Shown: piece by piece, positions 20,493 through 31,404 of the stretch
Position numbering within the stretch: the first letter of the stretch is position 1
Layout of the letters: each line of letters starts with the position of its first letter
DNA from: Marasmius tenuissimus
Taxonomy: Eukaryota; Basidiomycota; Agaricomycetes; Agaricales; Marasmiaceae
Reading direction: 5' to 3'
Assembly (NCBI GenBank): GCA_029532415.1
Contig: JAQOTA010000046.1
Location: 1,240,001-1,304,000 of the forward strand
DNA: 64,000 nt
Notes under the pieces: model-generated
Databases searched by the model: none
What the model was told of the DNA's origin: nothing
Seen by the model: the letters and a program-made list of their open reading frames with translations, nothing else
Program-made: the position numbers and the translations under genes

Positions 20493-22732
20493 TCATTCCT
20501 CGGCTTTACCTGCTGGTTTCTTCATCTTATTCAGCTCCTTCAACTTCGGAATCTTATTACCCGGCCACCGACTTTCAACTGCATTGCAGAATTCCTTCCA
20601 AGTACTACGAGGCCGTGATGTAAACTCACTAATCAGTGACGGCGAGTCTGAGACAATCGATGCAGCCACCCAAACCTTCATGTGTTGAGCTATCGTGGTG
20701 GATGAACCAACAGACATGGGGAATGCCCGCTTGTGCTTTTCGAGCTCCGATCCAGGACTTCGGTCATTCTCAATCCTGCGGAAGCCTTCAAGCATTGGCC
20801 CGAAAAATTTCAAGGGCCACTTGGCATGTCCAGAGTGAGGTAAAGCCTTTTCAGCATCAGTGAGTGGCTGATTAGATTACGAAGGCGCCGAAGTTGAAGA
20901 AATCGGGATAGTAATTGGTGGTAATTCTGCCGTGGATTCGGGTTGTGGTAGCGGAGTAGGCGTAGCGTCTCTGCTGTGCGTGAGATCAATGGGAGAGGAA
21001 GAAGGTGTTGGATGTATAGAACCAGTGAAGTTGAAAGGAGAAAGTTGTCGACGGTTGGTTGATCCGTGATGTTCGAAACGAGGGCGGACTTGACGGGATG
21101 CTTTCACATTGACACCAGGGCTGAGTTTCCTTTTCAGTGATCCTGGCTTCTTGGTTACGGTTGCTGAAACAGAGCTGCGCAGTCGTGATTGAGCTTCCAT
21201 CGAAGACTCCATCTCCAGTGGGAACGGGAACTTGTAAGATTGCCCATAACTCTGAGGTGAGCGAAACAAGACCACTTCCCCTGGAAATAGCCGGTGAGGA
21301 ATTGATGCAGCAACCTGTCGCCAACGTCCTGACTCCGGATGAAGGAGCTCAGGGCTACTCCCGACTGTAATACGGATATGCTCTGCGCAGTCGGATAGTT
21401 TGAACAGGGGAAAGGTCGGGGAAAGGTCGGGGAAAGGTCGGTGAATTCATGTATATGGCCATTGGAGTCCCAGAATGTAATGTCTACAGTCCTGCTTTCC
21501 TCGTCCTCGTAAATCTTTCGACTCGTGACAGCGGAAGCAACCTGATTATAGTCCCGGATAGCCTGCTCACGGCGCTCGTAATGAATCTGCTTAAGAGGAA
21601 GACCAATGACAGGCTTGGGAGTGTTGTGCGCAGGAGTAGGGATCTGTGTTGAAATTGACGAGGAAGGTTCGGCATGGCATTTGCAGTAATTCCTTGTCTC
21701 GGAAACATAGAGGGCACAGCACGCTTTACAAAGTGTAAAAGCACACTTCTGTGCGGGTTTTGGCGGGTCTGACTTTTGCGCACAGCCCTTTCCCGTGCAC
21801 TCAAGGCGGATACTCCCGTCTGGGGCTATCCGCTCTTTCCTGACGTTGACTTTCCACGTGTAACCTGTCTTAGATGTTGCAGGTGACACCGCAGAGGATG
21901 AGTCGGACGAGGTAAACTTCTGAGTCGGGGAAAGAGTTGGGTTGGATGGTGGGTGATCATACGAGTCAGCAACAGGGATGTGCTCAGAAGAGGGCGCGTT
22001 CAAAGAACCAGAGGGGACAATATCAGAAGAGACCGGCACTGCCGGCGGTGGAATAGATGATAATTGACTGGTGAAAAACTCGGACTCCTCCTGCTCTTCA
22101 ATAGCATCAAGCTCTGCCCCGATATGCAGTTCTTCCTCCTCTGACACGTTATTCTCGGGGAGGTTGATATGCCGGCGAATAGTGGGGGTAGCGGGATGGT
22201 CAAAGAGAAAGAGTTCACTGACATTGACCTCGCCGCGGGGAAGGTTTACCAAATTTTGAGGATCGTGAGTGCGTAGATATTTTGATGGGGTAGCGGGATA
22301 TGGGACAAACTCCTCCTCGTAGGTGTCTGTACCGTTCAACATATCAAGAAGCCCTGCATCCGGTCGCAGTCGATGGGTCTTGAGAGTCTCCGGAAGGTTG
22401 ACTCGTGAGAGATCCTCACGCCACGCAATGAAGTGGCCATTTGAAGGATGACCTGGCGGGTCACACTGGTTCGGATGTCAGGCAACAAGGATTAGGAACA
22501 CAGAATGTGAATATGTACTTACAGCCTCATAAAAGTAGCCTTTGTGGTTCTTATTGGCAGTACCACGGCAAATCCGCACAGAAACTTGATTGGGGCAAGT
22601 GCCGTTAGCGCCAGTACAGGATGTGTTAAGAGGTGGCGCTTGTGGCAACGGCTTCCATCGGTACGCGTTGAGACGAGAATTAACATGCGGAGGAATATAT
22701 GCTTTCTTTCCAGGACTGCGAGCAGCAGGCAT
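20493..22732 (-). pseudogene. GRF-like zinc-finger protein, frameshift plus stop
   Basis: Exon 1 (22732-22523) starts MPAARSPGKKAYIPPHVN. Across a 57-bp phase-0 intron (22466-22522) it forms a GRF-type zinc finger: C..G..C-P-N-Q, K-N-H-K-G-Y-F-Y-E-A, C-D, then HFIAWRED. Such fingers bind single-stranded nucleic acid in known proteins. After a Ser/Pro/Glu-rich linker there is a second Cys cluster (LECTGKGC, KCAFTLCKACCA, NYCKCH; about 21660-21790). At 21408-21440 a third copy of an 11-bp repeat shifts the frame; with two copies it would run on into LFKLSDCAEHIRITVGSSPE and RLFPGEVVLFRSP. In that shifted frame a TAA at 20877-20879 interrupts, then SNQPLTDAEKALPHSGHAKW and STWKEFCNAVESRWPGNK continue to 20493. 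The last segment recalls Gag-like 'ALYPGA' domains of agaricomycete elements. Two independent breaks make it a pseudogene. Confidence 0.65.
21408..21440. repeat. 11-bp repeat, three perfect copies, frame-breaking
   Basis: GGGAAAGGTCG occurs exactly three times end to end inside the coding region of the GRF-like gene. Deleting one unit reconnects two long protein-like frames. Confidence 0.85.
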
Positions 22733-24083
22733 CGTGATAAGAGAAGGTGGTTGGGGGGGAGTTATACAAAGGTAATTACATGCTTCCTACTCATATTTAT
22801 ACCCTCAAATATTGCTGCCAACCCGATATAACTGACAATAAGGTGAGTTCATTGTCGTCAGAAGGGGCCACAGTGGCTTGTGGACCTACAATGAGCAACT
22901 TGAGCCTGCCGCCCGAATTAGGCAACAGCTCCGGAGTCCGGGCTAACCTCCGCAGTGTGGGCAAGAAAGACGCCGGGTCAACCAAAAACCAAAAGTCCAA
23001 CGGGTCAGAGGAAATGAAAGTGAGAGAGAGAAATGAAAGTGAGAAAAAGGAACTCGCACTTTCATTTTTTTCTCCTAACTTTCGATTTCAGTCCCAGTTC
23101 CACTTTCGATTTCACTTTCACTCGTCAGATACGCTGGCGTCGAACTTCTGACCTTAGCTTATACTAAAGAAGGATATTTGGGTATGATTGTAGAATCCTT
23201 CGACCATCGCTAGAACATCAAAAAAAAAAAGGTGCTATTTGATAAGTCAGAGGATGCAAGTTACCGGATTATCGCGCAAAGTTCACTCAGTCTTTGTAGA
23301 TCAGAACACAGAGCATGTACAAACTCCATCGTCATGAATCTCGTAATGAAATTCCACTTGGCAAATGCCTCGATTTTAGTGGCACAAGACCCTCCCGAAG
23401 GCCAGAGGTCTTCGATCGAGACTAGTCAATAACCGATGGCCCGTTCTCACGCCGTGCCCACCGAGGCCTAACTGACCCTGGCCTAATTTGACGCGTAGCC
23501 AACTGACTTTGCGGGACGCCCACGCCGGTACACCTTGGAATCTCAGATGATCAAGGGCACTGGGTAGACGACAAACATATCCTTGGCCTGACATGGCCTT
23601 CCACAATATCTGTAGTCTAGTCTAGAGTACAACCGAGAACTCGCTCACAACCCGCTCATTGCTAGTCAAAAGTCTCCCGACTCCACAAGTGTTTTTAACC
23701 AATCTATCCCGTATTCTACTGTAACCTCAGCTTCTTACCGTATCTTGTACACCAATAGCCTTGCTCGGAATGCTAAGTCGATACTGGAATTACTTCTTTT
23801 AGCATGGATGTTTGCTCTCGTCACCATACATATGCAGGATAGAGTTGGGATGGTAAAATCATGAAGTCATAGAATTGAGAAGCATAGCTAATAAATAACA
23901 GAATCCAAGACAGTCTAATTTGGACGGGAAGCGGTGTCCGAGTAGCAATGACGAGTCTGTTTGGCCCCCGACAGTGGCTTGTAGGTCCCATCGGCGGGAT
24001 AAACGGAGGCTCGGACGAAATTGCGTCTCGTCGTGTCCTCTTCGAAAGGAAAAAACCCACAACGACAAGCAAGGCTCCAACAC
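22733..24083. other. Intergenic region with a dispersed repeat, no gene
   Basis: Purine-rich 'gaaagtgag' runs at 23020-23055 face 'cactttc' runs at 23055-23125 and could fold together. The rest is mainly the first copy of the direct repeat. No gene is supported. Confidence 0.5.
23175..23700. repeat. Direct repeat copy A flanking the subtilase gene
   Basis: Shares with 28389-28930, in the same order and orientation, 'gggtatgattgtag', 'cttcgaccatcgct', 'gtctttgtagatcaga', 'atgtacaaactccatc', 'cgccgtgcccaccgaggcc', 'tctcagatgatcaaggg' and 'ctcccgactccac'. Confidence 0.75.
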
Positions 24084-27000
24084 TTAGAGTAGCAAAGAGC
24101 CAGCGCTCCTTTTACCCGGTGTGTCCACATTCTGGTCATTACTATCGGAGGCGGAAACGGCACGAGCTGTTTCATTGAACTTGAATGTCATAGCAGGGCT
24201 GAGCCACGTGTCCCAGTCGTTCAAGTTATCACGGTTCCCAGTCACCCGGAGAGCCCGAACGAGAATCTTGTAGGTGCCATCTGGTACTAGCGTGCCGTTG
24301 CTGAATGCTACATCGTTGTTGAGTGAGAACGGGAAGTAATTCGGCGGATTCACAACGGGCCCCTGTTTATAGATACAAAAGGTAAATGGTCGAACGACAA
24401 CGAAGAAATAGATGAGACATACCACTGGCAGGGTATTGCGGGGCATGCCTCCCTGAAACAGACTGGGGAATGAACCAACCACAAGAGTATCAGACCAAAC
24501 AACCTTGTTTGAGTCTACTGAAGCATCGACGAGCTCAATGTCGAATTGGGGAGAACCAAACGCCAATCTGGTGACAACCCATTCAAATCACGGTTAACAG
24601 AGCAGTGAAGACAAGTTCACTCACCGGTATCTCAACTCAGGGAACGTCTCACTTCCCTTGTACTCAAAAGTCATGGCTTTCTCCTGAGCAATGGGATTGC
24701 CGTCCTTTTCCCCAATCACGACTGCAGGGAGGGTTAGGCCCTCCCATAGATCATCTGTATCATCGAGAATTTTCTGATCAAAGAGGGATCCTGCGACACC
24801 CATGTATGATACGTGAACCTTTTCTTCTTCGTCATTGCCTTCGGCTTCGACCTGGATGAAGCCGGAATACACGGGAAGGGTCTTATTATCAAGACCCTGT
24901 GGGGGGGTGAACTTGGCCGTGATGATCTTGCTCTCGTGAGGCGCGAGGGTAAATGAGGTGGAGCTGAGCTCTACTTTGGCATAAGAGTCGGTGAGGGGGA
25001 CAGGTCCGCGAGCAGCCTGAATAGACCCTGGTTGGATTGTGATGGCAGTTCCGGCAGGAATATGGTTGACATCATACTTCCTCTCTTTGCTGCCGAGGTT
25101 TTTGACAGTGAAGTTTTGGCTGAGACCCGGAGGTTGGAATCAGATGAAAATGCAGATTAAGATGTGACACTCACGTTCCCCTGAAATGCTTAGTATCGTT
25201 CAGCAATAGTTCGCCGGGCCACATATAAGTTTCGGTGTATGCTGCGGCGTAGGCATTGACTAATCCGGCACCTTGCGACGTAGCACTCTGCAACATCGAG
25301 TTTTTCTCGTGGCTCTCTGGGAGCATAACTGACGTTGACTCGAAGAAATTCCTTGCTTGCCTGGCAACATCAGCGCTCTTTCCGCGGACCTGGAGGTACA
25401 ACGCAGCGCAACCGGCGAGATAGGGCGTAGCCATACTGGTTCCGGGCATAATCAAATATCCACCTTTTGCAAGAAGGTAAGTGGAGAGAATCTGGCCACC
25501 GTGGGCCCCAATGGATGGTTTGAAACGAAGGTCAAAGGAAGGGCCGTACCTGTTCAGAAACAAAATTCAAAGCCAGACAGAGTAGATAGAACAAATGGAA
25601 GCTTACGTAGTAAAAGTGGACACCAATCCACCCGTTCGCTGCTCATAATTAACCCGACGGCCACCCTTTGGGAAGGTGATTGTCACGTTCTTTTTCCCCA
25701 AGAACTGCTTCGTGAGCTAGGGTGAATGGCACTATCAGCTCCAAGCTTGGGCTAGAGCGGAAGTCAAACGTCGTTTACCCATTCCCCAGCCTCTGTCGGG
25801 ATCCGTAATACAGACTGATCGCCAATACTGTGCCCGGTGGAGTTAAACTCCTTGGTGCTGGCATGTCCGAAGGCGATGGCACGTCATTGCGAGGGTGTAG
25901 CAGAAAGAACATGGCGTACATACCCGGAGTAGAGGAACACTAATTTGGCACCTTTCGCACCGAGGTTCTTCAGCAGATCGCGCTAACAGAAATGGGTATC
26001 AGACATCGAGAACATCATCACCGACACAGGCTGAGAAGAACTGACCCTTGTGCAATCACCCTCACGGGTAACCACTACATGGTTCTGGAGATTTGGCACG
26101 GTGTCCGTCAGATTAGCACAGCCGAACTCCGTGGTATCGTTAGCAAAAGCATATATAGGCAGGGCCTTGTCGGAAATGTTCGGGAGAGGGAAAAGATCAA
26201 AGTACGGGATGGGATCGTGTGGTGTATCCCCACCTACATCAACGACCTGCAGAGGGAAACGCGGGCTACAAAGAAAAAACACATTCATCTGAGGCACGGG
26301 CCGAGCTGAAAAGCACATACGTATCCACGCTCGCTACACTGATGACCTCTTCGCCAGTACCAGGTCCAGAGGCGTACCAAGCACCGTCTGTCCCTTCATT
26401 ACCCGCCGCGATGGTTACAATGCGCCCCTTCTCTGCTATGCGGCTCGCAGCGACGGACCAAGCACTTCCCGTCCATCCTCCGGGTCCTCCCAAGGACAGA
26501 GTAATCACATCGTTGCCATCATTGTCAGCCTTAATGAGAGCAGCAATCGTCACTGTAGACATACAATGTTAGCTTGGATCACACCGGACAAGGCCAAAGC
26601 AGCAGCTTACCATCATCGTCGACGCTACGTCCACATCCGGCAACCTTGTAAACTGATAGTTCGGCATCGTAAGCAACGCCGGTCAAATTGAACGGGGATA
26701 GTCCCGGACTAGCACCAATAATGCCAGTAACGTGGGTTCCGTGACCCTGACAGTCCATTGGGTCGTTATCTGGTTTGAAAGGCGGAATGATATCCTCCAG
26801 GTCCCCAATAAAATCATAACCTCCGGTGATCTTGTGTCCTTTACCATAACCGTTGCCGAGTGCGGGGTGGTTATAGTCAACACCCGTGTCAATACTATTT
26901 GGAGGAGCAAGAGGAGCGGTGAGTCCTAGGTCACGATCGAGGTTTGGAATTTTACGAACATGCCGATCTTAATCCCTTTCCCAGTAATACCTTTAGCGTG

Positions 27001-27751
27001 AAGCTTGTCGACGCCCTATGATGAGATACAGTCGAGATTCAACTCAGATTTGAATCCACAGCTAAGACCTGCTTACGGTGATGGCGTGTAGAGTATCGGT
27101 GAAAGGTGCATTCTTCGGGTCGTATGTAGCATATGCCGCACGTTTGGCGATCGAGGAAGAAGCCTCCGCGGGTCTGACTCGGACAGCATCTTGTGAGTAG
27201 TTACATCAAAGAGCGGAAGACTGTTTGCTCACCCGGGGATTTGAAACATGCGCACCGGATGAACGGCTTTCACACCTGGGATTGAATGTAACTTGTGAAG
27301 ATCCTAGGAGAAAGGTTGAAATGAATTCCAGGTACTGTTTTTTTGGAACCGTAACGCATAAGTACCGATTCGTCCTGATAAGCGACATGAATATCCGATG
27401 ATGTCGTTTTTAGCTCAAGCGAAGAGACACACCTTGATCGCCAATGAGAGGCCAACGAATACACCTGGAGATCCATACTCATGGCGCGTTTCGTACTCGA
27501 GACCCCGAGCCTCGAGGTAGTTGTGCATGCGCTTATGAATGTGAGCCTATCATTGAGCATCAGAATGAGCCTCCCCAAGAACGATCGAAACTGGTGAGAG
27601 AAAGACTTACGGGCGACTCATCGCGAACAAAAAGGGCGTGGTTTTCCTCGATCTCAACGATGTATCGTTTCGGGATGAACTGGCTGGTGATGGCTATAGC
27701 TTGAGCTGCTAAGAGCAGCAAGCTGCCCGTGATGAGGTTGGATTTCATCAT
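24084..27751 (-). CDS. Secreted subtilisin-like serine protease (S8A, vpr-like)
   Basis: Fifteen exons join in phase to 918 aa. Exons: 27751-27611, 27546-27433, 27303-27233, 27173-27077, 27015-26960, 26894-26611, 26552-26321, 26265-26046, 25982-25924, 25857-25779, 25716-25607, 25549-25175, 25119-24625, 24567-24423, 24362-24084. The signal peptide is MMKSNLITGSLLLLAAQAIA. An I9 propeptide follows (RYIVEIEE...; about 28-85). The S8 catalytic triad is visible as Asp162 (IDTGVDYNHPAL), His211 (QGHGTHVTG) and Ser526 (GTSMATPYLAG), with oxyanion Asn in AAGNEGTDG. Between His and Ser sits a protease-associated-type insert (HVVVTREGDC, NLGAKGAKLVFLYSG). The C-terminal ~350 residues are fibronectin-III-like, beginning QNFTVKNLGSKERKYDV. 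It should degrade proteins extracellularly after autoprocessing. No membrane anchor or damage is seen, and all residues expected for activity are present. Confidence 0.9.
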
Positions 27752-27861
27752 AACGACAAACTGTAGCCGTATGATAGAGAGAAATAGAGGTGAAAGGACT
27801 CAAAGACACAAGAAGAGGATCAAAGAGAGGATGAGATTTGGAATGTGGAGGTTGCTTGGAG

Positions 27862-27868
27862 TTTTATA
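27862..27868 (-). promoter_or_regulatory. TATA box of the subtilase gene
   Basis: TATAAAA on the minus strand, about 110 bp upstream of the start codon. Confidence 0.6.
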
Positions 27869-28209
27869 CTGACCTGGCAAGCAGTGTTGGACTGGCATTG
27901 ACATTGGGGTACCGTCACCGTCAGGGATATTGACCGTCTACCAACACTAGTGACGGGACATTAGAAACTTGGCAATGGCTTTGATGGGATGACGCTACAC
28001 GGTGCGGGCCGCCGGCACTTTGTTCCCTGCGGTCCACGAGTGTTGGTTCCGAGTTGCATAAGTTGTGAGCTCGCATTCTACAGCTGATTCACGGTTCTGA
28101 GAGTACACTAGTGGAGGTTAGTTACTTGGATGAACCGAGATTATGGAGGATTAACAGCGTCGAGTGCTCTGCTTTGACGTGGTATATGTGAGCATTGTGC
28201 GTTTTGTAG

Positions 28210-28400
28210 ACACCAAAAACCCGAGGGGTTCATAACCAATCGTCATACCGTGCCCCCCGAGCCGAACTGACTCTCAATTTGATATGAAGCTTTTACCGAG
28301 CTGGAGTCGACAACAACCGAGGCCCAATCAACCAAACACTCCCGCACTACGTCAAGCTCAGTTGTAGGAGGGGCTTTTACTCAAGACCTTCGGGTATGAT
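28210..28400. repeat. Partial third copy of the subtilase-flanking repeat
   Basis: 'ataccgtgccccccgagccgaactgactc' type sequence followed by a gagctggagtcgacaac-like stretch aligns with the central parts of copies A and B. It is more diverged. Confidence 0.5.
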
Positions 28401-28930
28401 TGTAGACTTCGACCATCGCTGGAGCTTTATCGAGAGAAGATGTATTATTCGACAAGAATGACAAGTTGACAAATTATTGTGCAAACTGAGCCGTGGTTCA
28501 CTGAGTCTTTGTAGATCAGACTAACATAGAGTATGTACAAACTCCATCATCATAAATTTTGTAGTGGAATTTCGCTTCGCAAATTCTTTGTTTTTTGCCG
28601 ACATTGGCACAAGACTCTCCAAAGCCTGAAGGTCTCAAACCGGGACCGGCCAACAACCGATGGGCAGTCCTTATGAGTCCTTACGCCGTGCCCACCGAGG
28701 CCTAACTGACCCTAGGCCTGATTTGAAGCGTACTACTGAGCTGGGGTCAACAACTGGCTTGCCGGACACCCACGCCTGTACACAAATCTCAGATGATCAA
28801 GGGTAGATGACGAACATATCGCAGCCCTGCATGGCCTTTCCCATCATTTGCGTACAGTCTGGTCGAGAATGAAACCGAAAACACGCTCGTTCTTATTGCT
28901 GGTCAAAATTCTCCCGACTCCACCAATGCT
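28389..28930. repeat. Direct repeat copy B flanking the subtilase gene
   Basis: Partner of 23175-23700, about 5.2 kb away, same orientation. It ends about 200 bp before the 3' end of the first GST gene. Confidence 0.75.
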
Positions 28931-29136
28931 TTTTACTGGAAAAGGACAAGATGAGAACGCGATCTGGTGGAATTTGGTTCAAGATGCGCTTTTCTCACCC
29001 AAGAAAAGTGTCAAGCCGCATTCATTTCGAGCAATCACAGGCAGGCACTTTGCACATTAACAGCTGCCAACTTCCAAGTATTCTTGAATTTGATCACGGC
29101 TTTTCAAGTTCGAATCATCGGCCGAAAACTACTAGC

Positions 29137-29939
29137 TTATGCCGACACCATCTGGCTCTCCCCCTCTATAGCGGCATCAGCAACCTTTCCCAATCTACCA
29201 TTCCCCCAAGACCGCATCTCCCTCCATTCCTCACTGTCTTCCCCAAGAGCTATCCCAGCCGTCCAAGCCAATGCAGCCAACACCAAATTGGCATATACAT
29301 AGTCATCTCTCGCATTTCCATCAGCCACCACCTTCTCGAATGCCTGCTTCGACTTATTCCATGCCTCTGTCTCCTGCTCTTTTGTCAATGGGTCTCCGGA
29401 GCCGTACACCTGTCCGCGTCTTTTTCTCGCTTCCTTCATTTCCTCAGACGCCAATGCCTGAAGCTTGGGCGTCACAATCGGTAGTAAAGTCCTCATCGAA
29501 ACCATCCAGGCGTTGATAAGATCACCTTGAGCCTTCTCCGACCCCTCTGCGAAAAGTTTCGGCGTGTCGGGGTAGGCTTCGTCTAGATATTTGGCGATTT
29601 CCAAGGAATCTGAGATGACTTTGTCGTTATCATGATCGTGAATAAAGGGGATGGTGTATTTAGGCGAGCCGTCGGCGGATGTGGTTGTGGGAGCGGCGCC
29701 GATGGACTTGGCAGTGGGCTCGATAGAGTCAAGGGGGAGAGGAACGAGCTTGAAGGGAATTTTTTTATAGTTCAAAGCGAAGCTGTGATACGATCGGAAG
29801 GGATGTTAGATTACAGTAGGCTGGAACGGGTTACATCGGAAAAGGGGAAGTGGTCGACGCACATGATTTTCCGTACGTGAGGTGAACATCCAAGATGTTT
29901 CGGGTAGTTGGAGGGACCCATGTCATAGAGGGTTATCAT
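29137..29939 (-). CDS. Glutathione S-transferase, etherase/LigE-like (paralogue 1)
   Basis: Two exons (29939-29863, 29782-29137; 80-bp intron) give 240 aa. The N-terminal thioredoxin-like domain starts MITLYDMGPSNYPKHLGCSP and continues FALNYKKIPFKLV, then YTIPFIHDHDNDKV and SDSLEIAKYLDEAYPDTP, the cis-Pro and glutathione-binding Ser region of the fold. The all-helical C-terminal domain follows. This arrangement is that of the LigE/etherase-like GST classes common in basidiomycetes, which conjugate glutathione or cleave aryl ethers; the substrate here is unknown. The splice joins AT|C in exactly the same place as in the two paralogues. Cytosolic, no signal peptide. Confidence 0.85.
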
Positions 29940-30040
29940 TGTTATCGTTGTACGTTGAACGTTGAGGTGAAAGTGCGAGTTCTGGCTAGGGGCGTTTGAG
30001 GGGCTAAACCTCTTTTGACCCACAAACACGGTCGTGCAAT

Positions 30041-30048
30041 CTTATAAG
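30041..30048 (-). promoter_or_regulatory. TATA-like box of GST paralogue 1
   Basis: CTTATAAG, about 102 bp upstream of the ATG; the other two GST genes have TATAAA at about 90 bp. Confidence 0.4.
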
Positions 30049-31404
30049 CCGAGATCGATGACGAATGGCATTCGGGAAGCCATTTACTTCTCGGGTCACA
30101 TGGTCTCTCTAGGCGGCTGTGAGTTTCATCGATGTGGCACACAATTCATATCCCCTCCAGCCTGATCTGTGCCAATACTGATTAGCAGGCCCGGAGTACC
30201 TCCGACCCAGCGACAGATTGTTCATTGTCTGACTAAACGGTCTGCCCTTGAAAGTCGAGAAACACGATACCGAGCTTGCTAGTGGCTACGGTGGCTACCA
30301 GAGGCTACCAGGCACCAACGGTAGGCGCGTCCTTTGTCGGTTCGATTTCCCAGGTACACGGGCCGGAACTACGCACGACATTTTGTTAGACTCATAGAGC
30401 CTCGTGACTCGCCTATCTTGTTTTCCTCCAACGCCAAACTCACAGGATACCCAGTTTTGTTCCGTTCTGTCTACAAAGCTTGAGAAGTGGTAAACCTACT
30501 GCAAGGCTGCCTGATGAAGCCCTGCGAAAGGGTTGAGGGTGGATTTGGACAAAGTAGAAACGGCTCGATTGCAACTCGATCATGTTTACGACGGTGAGCG
30601 GCAGACTCGTACTACGTTGCGTGTCAGAGTTTTGACTTAACACTGATACAGAGACCATTATGGGCCACACACACTAGTGTTTTGCTTTGTAACGCATGGC
30701 GAAAAAAGCAAGATTATCGATCATCACTCGATTTCATGATCCCGGGAGATCAGATAGAAAAAAGTCGAATCCTCGACGCATTCATTTCCAAGCGCAACCA
30801 AAGCGATGAGGTGAGTCGAGCCGCAATAGAAGTCGAGGGGATAAAGTGATCGAAGTTGATCTTGTTCATCTGTCCGATGGTTGATGCAGTTCGAGAAGCG
30901 GATAGCCTATCCCAAGATTCGATATATTTCTTGATCACTATGGGATTTCAGCTGACCGGAGCTAATAGGGCAAGTGTATACCATGAACGATGAACGGAAA
31001 ATGAATGAATGTTGATGAAACATCCAACTTCCCCCGCGCGCAGAGACAGAGTTAGGGCCTCCATCCATGTGCAACTCAATCTCTCGGACTCACAAGTCAT
31101 CGACAATCGGATACTCATAGTGCACCTTGAGGTGGTGGGTAAATGCGATACAGCCATAAGTGTCAATATCTGACATCAATACCACGTACTAAATACCCTC
31201 TTCGCAGGCTCCTCTTTGAACTTTCGGATTCCCATTATTGAATCATCCCTTCCATTGATCTCTAACTTGGTGTCCATCTGTCATTTGCGAAGACGGTTGC
31301 CGTCCGACCAGCGTGTCATAGTTGACATGTCAATCCGTGCTCTGAGTCTTATTAGATACTATCCTGACTGCTAACGGAGGCATCACGCCTTCACACCCCA
31401 CATA
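30049..31404. other. Intergenic region, no gene seen
   Basis: Only short incoherent frames on both strands; no repeat recognised. Confidence 0.4.

Noticed and set aside
23175..28930. Subtilase-flanking repeats as LTRs of a retrotransposon
   Set aside because: No TG...CA ends, primer binding site, polypurine tract or reverse transcriptase; the interior is a normal intron-containing gene.
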